64,000 bases of DNA from Gemmatimonadota bacterium (GTDB lineage: Bacteria; Gemmatimonadota; Gemmatimonadetes; Gemmatimonadales; GWC2-71-9), in NCBI GenBank assembly GCA_009692185.1, contig SHZT01000003.1:237574-301573 (forward strand), written 5' to 3'. The position numbers were made by a program, and so were the translations under genes. The notes under the pieces were generated by a model. That model made no database searches. It saw only the letters and a program-made list of their open reading frames with translations, and was not told the origin of the DNA. This document shows, one piece after another, positions 18,695 through 27,201 of this stretch. Position 1 is the stretch's first letter, and each line of letters opens with the position of its first letter.

Positions 18695-18806
18695 AAGACA
18701 ACCTCGAGGGAGTAGGTGTTCAGGGTGGCCAAGATGCACAGTGAACGGCGTTTGTGCGAGTGGCAAGGGGATACGCGCGCCCTTTCCCCGGGGGTTTCAC
18801 CCCATC

Positions 18807-18812
18807 TATAAT
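18807..18812 (+). promoter_or_regulatory. Probable -10 box for tRNA-Phe
   Basis: A perfect TATAAT lies 22 bases before the first base of the tRNA. No good -35 hexamer is visible 16-18 bases further upstream, so this is based on the -10 box and its distance only. Confidence 0.5.
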
Positions 18813-18834
18813 TCCGGGCCTTTTTGCCACGCCC

Positions 18835-18907
18835 GGCCAGGTAGCTCAGTTGGTAGAGCACGTGACTGAAAATCACGGTGTCGGCAGTTCGATTCTGCCC
18901 CTGGCCA
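18835..18907 (+). tRNA. tRNA-Phe (GAA)
   Basis: A 73-base cloverleaf: acceptor GGCCAGG pairs with CCTGGCC, D arm GCTC...GAGC, anticodon arm GTGA CTGAAAA TCAC with anticodon GAA, T arm GGCAG TTCGATT CTGCC, discriminator A. CCA is not encoded. All arms pair, so the identification is firm. Confidence 0.97.
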
Positions 18908-18994
18908 TTCGTTCGCCGCAGGTCCGGTCCACGCCCTAGCCCGCCGCTGTCCCTCCAGTCGAGATTCCCCGCCTACCAGGAACTGAGGAGATGC

Positions 18995-19441
18995 ATGTTC
19001 CTTTTTCGCCGGTTGTTTCCTGTCGTTGCCTTGCTTCTCGTTGGCTGCGAGGATGCCCGGGGAATTCCCGGCTTGTGGACGGGTGTGTTGCGAACGACGG
19101 CGACGCTCCTGGCACCTTCGCGGGCATTCTCCTTTACGCTGACCCTGGCGGAAACCAAGGAGGGGGTGCTGAGTGGGGGTGGGCGGCTGGCGAACAGCGC
19201 GCCGGACTCTTTGGCGAACCCCAGCCAGACGTTTTCGTTGACAGTGACCGGCGCTCATGCGCACCCGGCCGTCAGCCTTGCGATCGTGCCCGTCGGCGTT
19301 CAGGCGATGAATTTTTCAGGAAGCATCGACGCGACGCTGTCGCGAATCGACAGCGTCGTATACGGGTCCGGATTCACCGGGGACTCGCTGCACCTGTTCC
19401 GGGACACGCCCGCGGTCGGGGCCCAGGTCACAGCTCCGTGA
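18995..19441 (+). CDS. Small lipoprotein, unknown function
   Basis: 148 residues. The N-terminus FLFRRLFPVVALLLVGCEDARG is a type II signal peptide with lipobox LVGC. The rest is beta-rich with an FTLTLAETKEG ... LSGGGRLANS pattern seen in small exported lipoproteins. ATG 18995 was chosen because AGGAG lies five bases upstream; the longer frame begins inside the tRNA. It is followed 56 bases later by another lipoprotein gene. Confidence 0.75.
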   Translation: MFLFRRLFPVVALLLVGCEDARGIPGLWTGVLRTTATLLAPSRAFSFTLTLAETKEGVLSGGGRLANSAPDSLANPSQTFSLTVTGAHAHPAVSLAIVPVGVQAMNFSGSIDATLSRIDSVVYGSGFTGDSLHLFRDTPAVGAQVTAP

Positions 19442-19497
19442 GGCCCGGCGGAACAGTGCCGCACCCACGGGGGTTTGATGGTCAGAGGTGACGTGAT

Positions 19498-20067
19498 ATG
19501 AAACGGCTCATGTTCGCGACTTCGGCCCTGTTCGTAATCGCGCTGGTGGCGGGATGCGCTCCCAGCCGCACGGCGCAGCCTGGCGTTCAGCCGGAGCGGA
19601 AGGTCGTGCGGATGTCCCGGAACATCATCGGGGGGTATCGGCCCGCGTTCGGGAACATGGTGCTCAACGTCGAGACGACCATCGAGGGGCCTGCCCGGCG
19701 ATACGAGTTGTTCGCGCGCTGGACTGGCGATGCCCGGGTGGACGTGTCACCGGGCGAGTCCCTGGTGGTCGAGGCCGACGGGCAGGAATTCAAGTTCCGG
19801 GTCCCGGAATCGGGCATCTACCGCGACTTTTCCTGCGAGCCCCGCTGTATCTATGACGACCGTGCGTACTATTCGGCGACCGCGGCCCACGTGCAGGCGA
19901 TTGCCAATGCCAAGCGTGTGGTGGTCCGGCTGGTAGGGTCCAAGCGCACCGTCGAGCGGGAGTTCAACGAACTGAACTTTGAGCGATTCCGGGAGTTTGT
20001 GCAGAAGAACGTGCCAGCGGACAGCTCCGTGGGTTCCGGCGGCGGCTCGCCGCCGGCCCGGAACTGA
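19498..20067 (+). CDS. Lipoprotein, unknown function
   Basis: 189 residues with a lipoprotein signal (FATSALFVIALVAGCAPSR) and a beta-rich body (NMVLNVETTIEGPARRYELF, DGQEFKFRVPESGIYRDF) with two cysteines (CEPRC) that could form a disulfide. A Gly/Ser/Pro tail ends the protein. GAGGTGA lies upstream of the ATG. I do not recognise a family. It probably forms a unit with the lipoprotein before it. Confidence 0.7.
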   Translation: MKRLMFATSALFVIALVAGCAPSRTAQPGVQPERKVVRMSRNIIGGYRPAFGNMVLNVETTIEGPARRYELFARWTGDARVDVSPGESLVVEADGQEFKFRVPESGIYRDFSCEPRCIYDDRAYYSATAAHVQAIANAKRVVVRLVGSKRTVEREFNELNFERFREFVQKNVPADSSVGSGGGSPPARN

Positions 20068-20088
20068 ACTTCCCGGGGCCCGCCGGCG

Positions 20089-20094
20089 TATAAT
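20089..20094 (+). promoter_or_regulatory. TATAAT box suggesting a leaderless start
   Basis: A perfect -10 hexamer ends ten bases before the ATG at 20105, and there is no ribosome-binding site between them. Transcription would begin at or next to the start codon, giving a leaderless mRNA. Confidence 0.5.
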
Positions 20095-20104
20095 TCGGCT
20101 ACTT

Positions 20105-20503
20105 ATGAGATTGCTTCCCCGCCTCCTCCTGATCGCCGTCGTCGTCGTGGTGGCCTCCGACTGCCAGGCATTCTCAGTGTCCGAGCCCGTTGTGCGCATT
20201 GTCCTGGTCAAGGACAACGTGTTCGACCCGGTGGTGATCAACACGGTGCCCGCGCCCACGACGGTCCGCTGGGAGTGGGCCCCAGGGAACACATATGACC
20301 ACAACGTCGTGTTCGACAGCTTTCAGGTTGCACAAGCGGGGGGCTGGCTGGTGAATTCCCCGACTCAGAAGGTGGGGATTCACGAGTTCCAGTTTGGAGT
20401 TGCGGGCGTGTTTGAATACCGCTGCACGGTCCACCCCGAAATGACCGGCACCATCAACGTCAGGCCCAACCTCTGCGAAAACGGCTGCCCGATCTTCCCC
20501 TAG
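20105..20503 (+). CDS. Small exported cupredoxin (plastocyanin/azurin-like)
   Basis: 132 residues with an N-terminal hydrophobic export signal (LLPRLLLIAVVVVVASDCQA; the Cys at 20 may be lipidated) and a cupredoxin fold. The type 1 copper ligands are visible: His66 (NTYDHNVVF), Cys107, His110 and Met113 (YRCTVHPEMTG). It probably carries electrons in the periplasm or at the outer membrane. The start at 20105 gives the signal peptide; longer upstream frames overlap the previous gene. Confidence 0.85.
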   Translation: MRLLPRLLLIAVVVVVASDCQAFSVSEPVVRIVLVKDNVFDPVVINTVPAPTTVRWEWAPGNTYDHNVVFDSFQVAQAGGWLVNSPTQKVGIHEFQFGVAGVFEYRCTVHPEMTGTINVRPNLCENGCPIFP

Positions 20504-20543
20504 GGTTTCTGTCTCCGTACCTCCGACTATTGGCCGAAAAAGA

Positions 20544-20580
20544 AACCGGCGCCGCATTTCTGCGACGCCGGTTCGTGTTT
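20544..20580. terminator. Rho-independent terminator
   Basis: Stem AACCGGCG/CGCCGGTT with inner CGCA/TGCG pairs and a TTTC loop, followed by CGTGTTTT; the other flank is A-rich (AAAAAGA). It lies between convergent genes ending at 20503 and 20597 and can act on both. Confidence 0.8.
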
Positions 20581-20596
20581 TCAAGTTGGCGCGTAA

Positions 20597-21094
20597 CTAC
20601 GGGTGGATCTGCCCCCGAACCGCGCCGCCGGCGTTCGCGACCGTGTGCACGTTCACGTACACCGTACTGAGCGCCGCCGCGGCCCGAATGCCGTCGTAGC
20701 TGCCACCGGCCGCGCAGCCCGGGGTGCAAGCAGCCACCATGTCTTGGGTGAACGAACCCACGCCGAGGTTGCCCCTGAACGGGGTCGTGGCGGGGGTGGT
20801 CGGACCGTCGAACAAGTACACCCAGACACCACCGCTGGTACCCGCCGCCCCTGTGTGAATGTGCGACGCGGTGATTTCGGTCAATCCGCTACCACCGATG
20901 TTCAGCGTGTACTTGGCCGCGGGGCCATCGAACACGACGCTGAACGTCGCGGTCGCCGTGACCGCGGTTGCGGGGACTTCGTTTGCGCCATTGAGCGTGG
21001 CGGTGAATGTTTCCTGATCGTAGCCGTTACAGCCAATGGCCGCGACGCCCAGGAAGGCCAAGCCGCTGAAGAACAACGTTGCAATCTTCCTCAT
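20597..21094 (-). CDS. CHRD-domain lipoprotein
   Basis: 165 residues: lipoprotein signal (FFSGLAFLGVAAIGCNG) then one CHRD domain (ETFTATLNGANEVPATAVTA, KYTLNIGGSGLTEITASHIH, GVWVYLFDG, VYVNVHTVANAGGAVRGQIH). CHRD domains are extracellular beta domains first seen in chordin; bacterial versions have no set function. The ATG at 21094 has AGGAGG upstream. It is convergent with the cupredoxin gene. Confidence 0.88.
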   Translation of the reverse strand: MRKIATLFFSGLAFLGVAAIGCNGYDQETFTATLNGANEVPATAVTATATFSVVFDGPAAKYTLNIGGSGLTEITASHIHTGAAGTSGGVWVYLFDGPTTPATTPFRGNLGVGSFTQDMVAACTPGCAAGGSYDGIRAAAALSTVYVNVHTVANAGGAVRGQIHP

Positions 21095-21530
21095 GACACC
21101 TTCCTCCTGTCAACAAGAATTGAACCGATTGGTTCGGTAACCTCTCGTCGGGCGCATGGGGATGACTCTCCCCGGAGCGGCGGACTTCCCGACCCTGGCC
21201 TACCGCGAATTCCGCTACGGCACCTGCAACTCCGCGCACATTCTTCCGTTAAGCGCTTGGTTACGGGGAGCCCGCGCGGGCAATAGAGTGTAGGCAAGTT
21301 GCCGAATCGTCAAGGGTATGCGTGGTTTCCGTCAAAGGGGCCCGGGGCCGCTTTTGCCGCCCTTCCACGGGTCGTGACATCGGTCACATTGGCGTAAGTG
21401 GTTGCTGCATAGTAACTTATTGCTTCACTGGGTGAGTCTATTCACTCGTTCCGGTCGGTTTTCCGAGGGCCAAGCCAATCTGGAACGGGACGCGTTCAGG
21501 ACCCCTGACACACAAGGAGTACTTCTTCCG
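21095..21530. other. 436-bp intergenic region with regulatory sites
   Basis: No convincing gene is present. The left part holds the promoter side of the CHRD gene and a short palindrome (ACCGA TTGGT TCGGT near 21123-21140). The right part holds a CRP/FNR-type palindrome at 21373-21388 followed by a possible promoter (TTGGCG at about 21389, TAACTT about 18 bases later) and AAGGAG before the pruA start. Confidence 0.5.
21373..21388 (+). promoter_or_regulatory. CRP/FNR-family operator upstream of pruA
   Basis: CGTGA-N6-TCACA matches the CRP consensus TGTGA-N6-TCACA at nine of ten positions, and the inner bases extend the dyad (GTGAC ATCG GTCAC). It sits about 145 bp before the pruA start codon and just before a candidate -35 box, a good place for activation of proline or glutamate catabolism. 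The regulator itself is not in the window. Confidence 0.5.
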
Positions 21531-23156
21531 ATGGGCATGAAAGCAACGGGCCCGGCGCCGATCAACGAGCCGGTTCGATCCTACGCGCCGGGTACCGGCG
21601 AGCGTGAAGCGCTCAAGGCGCGCCTCAAGGAACTCGCACACGACGCGATTGAGATTCCGCTCGTCATTGGCGGACGTGAAGTGAAGACCGGAGCGACGGC
21701 TCTCTCGACCTCACCCCACAAACACGCGCTCAAGCTCGCGAACTGGCACAAGGCGGGGCGAGCCGAGGTCGAGTCGGCGGTGAAGGCCGCGCTGGATGCC
21801 CGGCGCGAATGGTCTGAGTGGCGCTGGGAGGACCGGGCCGCGGTCTTCCTGCGTGCAGCCGAGCTCCTCGCTACGACGTGGCGCTACACCGTGGCGGGGG
21901 CGACCATGCTCTGCCAGAGCAAGACGGCGCACCAGGCGGAAATCGACAGCACCTGCGAACTGATCGACTTCCTCCGATTCAACGTGCATTTCGCCGAGCA
22001 GATCTACGCGAACCAGCCCATGTCCGGCCCGGGGATGTGGAACCGGATGGACTACCGGGGACTGGAAGGATTCGTCTACGCGGTCACGCCGTTCAACTTC
22101 ACCGCGATAGCTGGCAACCTGCCGTCCGCCGCCGCCATGATGGGCAACACGGTCGTGTGGAAGCCGGCCAGCTCGACGGTGTACAGCGGCTATTACCTCA
22201 TGAAGCTGTTCGAGGCAGCGGGCCTGCCTCCTGGGGTCATCAACTTCGTTCCCGGGGACGCACAGGCGGTGAGCGATGTCGTGCTCAGCCATCCAGAACT
22301 CGCGGGCATTCACTTTACGGGATCCACAGAAGTCTTCCAGACGATGTGGCGGACGGTGGGACAGAACATTCAGCGCTACAAGTCATACCCCCGGCTGGTG
22401 GGCGAGACGGGCGGCAAGGATTTCATCATTGCCCATGAGTCGGCGGAGAAAGACGCGCTGGTTACCGCAATCATTCGCGGTGGGTTCGAATACCAGGGCC
22501 AGAAATGCAGCGCAGCCTCGCGGATCTACGTGCCCCAGTCGGTCTGGCGCGCCATCAAGGCACCCCTGCTCGAGCAAACCCGCGCCCTCACGATGGGCGA
22601 CGTATCCGACTTCCGGAACTTCATGGGCGCTGTCATCGACAAGCGCTCGTTCGACAAGATCGCCGAGTACATCAAGGACGCCCGAGGCTCCAAGGATGCC
22701 GAGGTGCTGGTGGGCGGGGAGTCCGACGGCAAGGAAGGCTATTTCATCCGCCCGACGATCCTCGAGGCGAAACGGCCCGACTTCCGGACGATGTGCGAGG
22801 AGATCTTCGGGCCCGTCGTGACGGTGTACGTGTACCCGGACAACGGCTGGTCAGACACGCTGGACCTCGTTGACCGCACCTCGCCGTACGCGCTGACCGG
22901 GGCCGTGTTTGCCCGGGACCGGAAGGCGGTCGAGGAAGCCACGCGGCGCCTGCGCAACGCGGCCGGAAACTTCTATATCAATGACAAGCCAACCGGCGCG
23001 GTAGTTGGGCAACAACCGTTTGGCGGAGCGCGGGCCAGCGGCACGAACGACAAGGCGGGGTCCTACCTGAACCTGGTCCGGTGGGTTTCGCCGAGGACAC
23101 TCAAGGAAACCTTCGTCCCGCCCACGGACTATCGGTATCCGTTCATGGCCGAGTAG
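21531..23156 (+). CDS. pruA: L-glutamate gamma-semialdehyde (1-pyrroline-5-carboxylate) dehydrogenase
   Basis: 541 residues of the ALDH4 type, oxidising glutamate semialdehyde to glutamate with NAD+ in proline breakdown. Seen are the N-terminal VRSYAPGTGEREALKARL, FVYAVTPFNFTAIAGNLPS, VETGGKD-type motif (GETGGKDFIIAH) and the catalytic Cys326 in EYQGQKCSAASRIYV. The proline dehydrogenase domain is not fused and is absent here. The ATG at 21531 follows AAGGAG (11-base spacing). Its stop overlaps the GTG start of the K+ channel gene. Confidence 0.95.
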   Translation: MGMKATGPAPINEPVRSYAPGTGEREALKARLKELAHDAIEIPLVIGGREVKTGATALSTSPHKHALKLANWHKAGRAEVESAVKAALDARREWSEWRWEDRAAVFLRAAELLATTWRYTVAGATMLCQSKTAHQAEIDSTCELIDFLRFNVHFAEQIYANQPMSGPGMWNRMDYRGLEGFVYAVTPFNFTAIAGNLPSAAAMMGNTVVWKPASSTVYSGYYLMKLFEAAGLPPGVINFVPGDAQAVSDVVLSHPELAGIHFTGSTEVFQTMWRTVGQNIQRYKSYPRLVGETGGKDFIIAHESAEKDALVTAIIRGGFEYQGQKCSAASRIYVPQSVWRAIKAPLLEQTRALTMGDVSDFRNFMGAVIDKRSFDKIAEYIKDARGSKDAEVLVGGESDGKEGYFIRPTILEAKRPDFRTMCEEIFGPVVTVYVYPDNGWSDTLDLVDRTSPYALTGAVFARDRKAVEEATRRLRNAAGNFYINDKPTGAVVGQQPFGGARASGTNDKAGSYLNLVRWVSPRTLKETFVPPTDYRYPFMAE

Positions 23157-24232
23157 TGGCGCGGCAGGTTCCCCGCCCGGGCTCCGGGCGCAGCGGCAAG
23201 GATTTCACCGAATTCGAACGGCTCCGGCGCCGGATCGGCGTCGCGCTGGTGGCGCTATTCGGGGTACTTGCCGCCGGTGTGATCGGCTTTTCGATCATCG
23301 GCCGGGGCACCCACACGCTGATCGACGCCGTCTACATGACGGTGATCACGCTGACCACGGTCGGCTTTGGCGAGATCATCGACATGTCGAATCACCCGGG
23401 CGGCCGGGTGTTCACGATGGTGCTCCTCCTCGCCGGCGCGGGCATTGTTGCCTACACCATCCCCATGCTGTCCGCCCTCGTGATCGAAGGGCAGCTCCAC
23501 CACCTATTCTCAAGGTGCCGTATGCTCCGGAAGATCGAGGCCATGCAGGACCACTTCATCGTGTGCGGTGATACGGCCGCCGCGGCGTACGTCGCCGAGG
23601 AACTGGCGCGCACCCTGCGGGACGTCGTGCTCATCGTACCGACCGAAGAAGCCCTGGAACTGGCGTCCAACCGGCTGGCCGAGATCCCCGTCATGGTGGG
23701 GGACCCGACCGATGACGACGTGCTCTCGGCGGCCGGTATTGCCCGTGCCCGGGGCGTCGTTGCCAGCATGGAGGGAGACAAGGACAACATCCTCGTTGTC
23801 CTGGGAGCCCGCCGCCTGGCCCCCACCGCCCGGATCATCGCCGCCACGGAGCGGGTCGAGAGTGAAGCGAAGCTCCGCGTCGCGGGGGCCGACGGCATTG
23901 TCAGTCCCAGCAAGATCGGCGGCATGCGCATGGCGTCGGAGCTCGTGCGACCCACGGTGGTGCGGTTTCTGGACGAAATGCTGCGCGACAAGAACTCCGA
24001 TTTGAGAATCGAAGAGGTTTCCATTCCGGGCGACCTCCCGGGCACCCGGCCGGTTTCGTCTCTGTGGGGCCCGGACGTGTCCGGCGTGGTCCTGCGGCAG
24101 CCGGGGACGGGTGGGTTCCAGTTCCGGCCGCCCGGCACCACGCTCCTCAAGCCGGGCATGATTCTCGTGGTCATGGCGGACGGGGATGGGCGGGACCGGC
24201 TGGAAAACAGGATCCGGCAATGGACGTCCTAG
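23156..24232 (+). CDS. Potassium channel with RCK (TrkA-N/TrkA-C) domains
   Basis: 358 residues: first membrane helix (VALVALFGVLAAGVIGFSII), pore helix with selectivity filter (TLTTVGFGE), second helix (VFTMVLLLAGAGIVAYTIPM), then a cytosolic RCK nucleotide-binding domain (HFIVCGDTAAAAYVAEEL) and a TrkA-C domain near the end. It resembles MthK-type gated K+ channels. The GTG at 23156 overlaps the pruA stop (TAGTG); an earlier ATG in this frame lies deep inside pruA. Translational coupling to pruA is likely. Confidence 0.9.
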   Translation: MARQVPRPGSGRSGKDFTEFERLRRRIGVALVALFGVLAAGVIGFSIIGRGTHTLIDAVYMTVITLTTVGFGEIIDMSNHPGGRVFTMVLLLAGAGIVAYTIPMLSALVIEGQLHHLFSRCRMLRKIEAMQDHFIVCGDTAAAAYVAEELARTLRDVVLIVPTEEALELASNRLAEIPVMVGDPTDDDVLSAAGIARARGVVASMEGDKDNILVVLGARRLAPTARIIAATERVESEAKLRVAGADGIVSPSKIGGMRMASELVRPTVVRFLDEMLRDKNSDLRIEEVSIPGDLPGTRPVSSLWGPDVSGVVLRQPGTGGFQFRPPGTTLLKPGMILVVMADGDGRDRLENRIRQWTS

Positions 24233-24257
24233 CCGGCTGAATTCTCGGCAAAAGAAA

Positions 24258-24288
24258 AAGGCCGGGACCCATCGGGTCCCAGCCTTTG
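24258..24288. terminator. Bidirectional rho-independent terminator
   Basis: Stem AAGGC-CGGGACCC / GGGTCCCA-GCCTT with loop ATC, followed by TTGCTTT on the right and preceded by AAAAGAAAA on the left. It separates the channel gene (ends 24232) from the convergent gene ending at 24302. Confidence 0.88.
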
Positions 24289-24301
24289 CTTTCGCGTGGC
24301 C

Positions 24302-24982
24302 CTACATCTTGTGAATGGCGAACCCTTCGACGTGCACGTCGAGCATGTGGTTCACGCGCATCCCGACGTTTCCGTTGACGTCGATCTTTGAGGCGTCGGT
24401 GTTGTAGACCTCTTTGCCGTTGACCGTGAAGCTCACTTTCCCGCCCTGGACACCAATCGCCAGCTCGTTGGTCATCTTGCCGCCTGCATCGGTCTTGTTG
24501 ACCGCGTCGTTGGTGACCCACCCCTGGGTGCCTTCGGTCACCGCTGCGGTAGTGGCGCCGGTGCGGCGCTTGACCAGGAACGAGCCGTCTTCGCGGACGA
24601 GGAAATAGGTGTACTGCTGTTTCTCGCCCTGTAGGTCGCTGCCGCCAATGATCAGGCCCATGCCTTCGCCGTGCCCCATGCCGGTCGGCTTCGTCTGGGT
24701 GAACTTGGCCACCGTGTGGTAGTTGCCGCTGGCCTTGTCCGCGTCACGGTAGACCACGGCGGCAACGCCCATCGTGAAATGCCAGGCCTGTCCCATCGGG
24801 ACGAACTTCACGCTTGTGAGCGGCGCGTTCCTGTCGGTCCTGGCGGACCAGCCGGCCGGAAGCGTACCGCCCCCCACCGACACGGGCGTGTCGTGATCCA
24901 TGCCGCCCGCCTGTGCCGCGGCCGGCAATGCGGCCAGGCCGGCGATGGCGGTCATCCAAATCGCTCGCGTCAACGTCTTCAT
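24302..24982 (-). CDS. Exported protein, concanavalin-like fold suspected
   Basis: 226 residues with a signal peptide (IWMTAIAGLAALPAAAQA). The body has the beta-rich pattern of DUF1080/laminin-G-like folds (SVKFVPMGQAWHFTMG, GLIIGGSDLQGEKQQYTYFL, KVSFTVNGKEVYNTD, NVGMRVNHMLDVHVEGFAI). These folds bind or cleave sugars, but no catalytic motif can be assigned. Single gene, divergent from the respiratory island. Confidence 0.65.
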   Translation of the reverse strand: MKTLTRAIWMTAIAGLAALPAAAQAGGMDHDTPVSVGGGTLPAGWSARTDRNAPLTSVKFVPMGQAWHFTMGVAAVVYRDADKASGNYHTVAKFTQTKPTGMGHGEGMGLIIGGSDLQGEKQQYTYFLVREDGSFLVKRRTGATTAAVTEGTQGWVTNDAVNKTDAGGKMTNELAIGVQGGKVSFTVNGKEVYNTDASKIDVNGNVGMRVNHMLDVHVEGFAIHKM

Positions 24983-25109
24983 GATGTCTGAACCCCGGTT
25001 TGAGATTGCGTGACCATAGGGACTGGTAGATTGCCGGCGCGGCAGCGGTGCCGCAAGGCCCCAAAGTACCTTGCACGTACGCCGTCCCGTGGGTGATTAT
25101 TCCCCTCCG

Positions 25110-25508
25110 ATGCCGCCTGAACCTGTCCTAGTTGAACTGACCCCACGGGCCCGGAAATTCCGCCAGGCCGCGTTCGTCTATCTGCATTTCGCGGTTCTAT
25201 ATGAAGTCGGCGCGTACGTGATGTGGCGCAACGACCTGTTGGCCCACAATTGGGGGCCGCCGGCCCTCTGGGTGTTTGTCTTTGCCCCGATCGCCGCCGG
25301 CTCAGTTTTCCTTGGGTTGTTCCGGTGGCAAAACGCCTGGTTTGCCCGGGTGATCTGGCTGGTCGGCATCGGACGCCTCCCGTCGCTGGTCCATGGTGCG
25401 TTCATCCTCAGCGATACCGGTCCGCTTACTCCAAGTCTCTACATCACGGCCATGGTCGTGGCCGTTATCAACATGTGGATGCTGGCACGGGCGGGGTGGG
25501 ACCTGTGA
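25110..25508 (+). CDS. Four-helix membrane protein, unknown function
   Basis: 132 residues with four hydrophobic segments (AAFVYLHFAVLYEVGAYVM, ALWVFVFAPIAAGSVFLGL, VIWLVGIGRLPSLVHGAFIL, LYITAMVVAVINMWMLARA). It is the first gene of the respiratory island: its stop TGA overlaps the GTG start of mrp. No family was recognised. Conserved-looking His residues (YLHF, LVHG) could bind heme, but that is only a possibility. Confidence 0.65.
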   Translation: MPPEPVLVELTPRARKFRQAAFVYLHFAVLYEVGAYVMWRNDLLAHNWGPPALWVFVFAPIAAGSVFLGLFRWQNAWFARVIWLVGIGRLPSLVHGAFILSDTGPLTPSLYITAMVVAVINMWMLARAGWDL

Positions 25509-26329
25509 CCCATCGGACCTACAACGAAGTGAAGGGCGACGACCGCTCGGGCCTGCTGTCCCAGGTCGTGTCTCAACGCCAGCGCGTGGTAGACCGGCTT
25601 GCTTCGGTCCGCCGCGTGGTGGCGGTCATGAGCGGCAAGGGAGGCGTCGGGAAGAGTTACATCACCGCGACGCTCGCGCGGGAAATCGCCGCCGGGAAGC
25701 GGTCGGTCGGCGTCCTCGATGCGGATCTCAAGAGTCCCACGTGCGCCCGGATGCTCGGCGCGCGCGGGCCGGTGCAGGTAACTGATGACGGGGTCCAGCC
25801 GGCCATCGGGGTCAACGGCATCCGGCTGTTTTCCACCGACCTCCTGCTGGAGGATGGAAAGCCCCTCGCCTGGCGTGAGCCCGGGAGCGAGCGGTTTATC
25901 TGGCGTGGCGTGCTCGAAACGGGTGCGATCCGCGAGTTCCTGAGTGACGTCGTGTGGGGACCCCTCGATCTGTTGCTGGTTGACCTTCCCCCGGGCGGCG
26001 ATCGCCTGGCCGATCTCGCGGCCCTCGTCCCCAGCCTGGCGGGCGCGGTGGCCGTGACGATCCCAAGCGAGGAATCTGAACGCTCGGTCGCGCGCTCCAT
26101 GGAATCGGCCCGGGAGGCCGGCATCAAGGTGCTCGGCGTTGTGGAAAACATGAGCGGCTACGGGTGTGAGTCGTGCGGGCATGTGGGTCCCCTCTTTACC
26201 GGGAACGCGGGCGAGACGCTGGCCCGGACCTTTGGGGTGCCGTTGCTGGCTCGAATTCCGTTCAACCCGTCAGCTCCGCCGAAGCTTTCGCAACCGCTGG
26301 TGGATGCGGTCCTCACGGGGGCTCCATGA
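25505..26329 (+). CDS. Mrp/ApbC-type P-loop ATPase
   Basis: 274 residues with the deviant Walker A MSGKGGVGKSYITATL, Mrp motif VLDADLKSPTCARMLG, Walker B region LLLVDLPPGGDRLADLAAL and the CxxC pair in GCESCGHVGPLF. Mrp proteins carry and deliver iron-sulfur clusters and are related to nitrogenase and protochlorophyllide reductase iron proteins (MinD/ParA class). No DUF59 domain is present. GTG at 25505 overlaps the upstream stop, and its own stop overlaps the next ATG. Likely supplies clusters to the ferredoxin and radical-SAM protein downstream. Confidence 0.9.
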   Translation: MTHRTYNEVKGDDRSGLLSQVVSQRQRVVDRLASVRRVVAVMSGKGGVGKSYITATLAREIAAGKRSVGVLDADLKSPTCARMLGARGPVQVTDDGVQPAIGVNGIRLFSTDLLLEDGKPLAWREPGSERFIWRGVLETGAIREFLSDVVWGPLDLLLVDLPPGGDRLADLAALVPSLAGAVAVTIPSEESERSVARSMESAREAGIKVLGVVENMSGYGCESCGHVGPLFTGNAGETLARTFGVPLLARIPFNPSAPPKLSQPLVDAVLTGAP

Positions 26330-26793
26330 AGTTCCTCTGTATTGAATGCGATGAGCAGATGGGTTTCGAAGAGCGCCAGCAACCCGGTGACGGCACGTTC
26401 ACGGCGTCCTTCAAGTGCCCCAAATGCAACCGCAGCGTGGCGCTCCTCGCCAACCCCATGGAAACCCAGCTGGTCGGCTCCCTCGGGGTGAAGATCGGCG
26501 GGCGGACCCTGGATGAGCAGCCGATGGAGTTGATCCGCTCGAACGTGGTCGGGAAAGACGACGCCTTTGCGGAGGAGGGGCAGATGAGGCAGCCTGTCTC
26601 TGCTGCTGCTGCTGCCTCTTCTGCCCCCCGGTGGACTCCGGACGCCAACGCCCGGCTCTCCAAGGTCCCGAATTTCGTCCGCGGCATGGTAAAGAAAATC
26701 TACGCCGAGTATGCTGCCGAGCGGTCTATTACCGAAATCACCCCGGAGGTCATGGACCGCGCCCGGACGGAGCTGGGCCTCGAGGGGATGTAG
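26326..26793 (+). CDS. Zinc-ribbon protein with C-terminal PCP_red-like domain
   Basis: 155 residues. Residues 1-40 have two CxxC pairs (CIEC ... CPKC), a metal-binding ribbon. Residues about 102-150 (RWTPDANARLSKVPNFVRGM, VKKIYAEYAAER, ITPEVMDRARTELG) match the PCP_red pattern, the small helical domain at the C-terminus of light-independent protochlorophyllide reductase subunit B. No other part of that reductase is present. The ATG overlaps the mrp stop. The same domain recurs in two genes downstream, so this looks like one component of a shared complex. Confidence 0.8.
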   Translation: MKFLCIECDEQMGFEERQQPGDGTFTASFKCPKCNRSVALLANPMETQLVGSLGVKIGGRTLDEQPMELIRSNVVGKDDAFAEEGQMRQPVSAAAAASSAPRWTPDANARLSKVPNFVRGMVKKIYAEYAAERSITEITPEVMDRARTELGLEGM

Positions 26794-27038
26794 TGTCGGA
26801 TTTTGATGAACGAGAAGTGTCCGGTTTGCGTATCCGGATTGACCGGGGTCTCTGCGTGGGCTTCGGAGATTGCGTGACCGAGTCCGTGGAAGCCTTCAAG
26901 ATGGCGGAAGACGGGATCGTTGTTTTCGTTGCGCCGCAAGGCGTGGATCGCGAGCGGTTGCTCGCAGCGTGCGATGTCTGTCCTGTCGATGCGATCACGG
27001 TTTGGGATGCGACCGGCCGGCAGATTGTTCCGTCTTGA
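26793..27038 (+). CDS. Small single-cluster ferredoxin
   Basis: 81 residues with one cluster motif: CVGFGDC near residue 17 and ACDVCPVDAITV near the C-terminus. The spacing fits [3Fe-4S]/[4Fe-4S] ferredoxins of the type that serve P450s and radical-SAM enzymes. The GTG at 26793 shares one base with the upstream stop (TAGTG). It is a plausible electron donor to the radical-SAM protein two genes later. A 163-bp gap follows before the next gene, so a second promoter may lie there. Confidence 0.85.
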   Translation: MSDFDEREVSGLRIRIDRGLCVGFGDCVTESVEAFKMAEDGIVVFVAPQGVDRERLLAACDVCPVDAITVWDATGRQIVPS

Positions 27039-27201
27039 CAGGCCTCGTTTGGCAGACCATGTTCGGCGTCGTCTAAGGTATTTTCGATCACGGCTTTGTT
27101 TCGGTTGAACGACCGATTCTTCACGCTAAGCCGCGCATGCGTCGGTTGTTCCGCCTTGGAAAGCCACACTCACCATCGGACTTAAAAAAGGACAATAGCT
27201 C

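Noticed and set aside
18806..19264. Open frame antisense to tRNA-Phe containing a sequence like ESNCRHRDFQSRALPTEL
   Set aside because: This is a well-known artefact of translating the strand opposite a tRNA gene.
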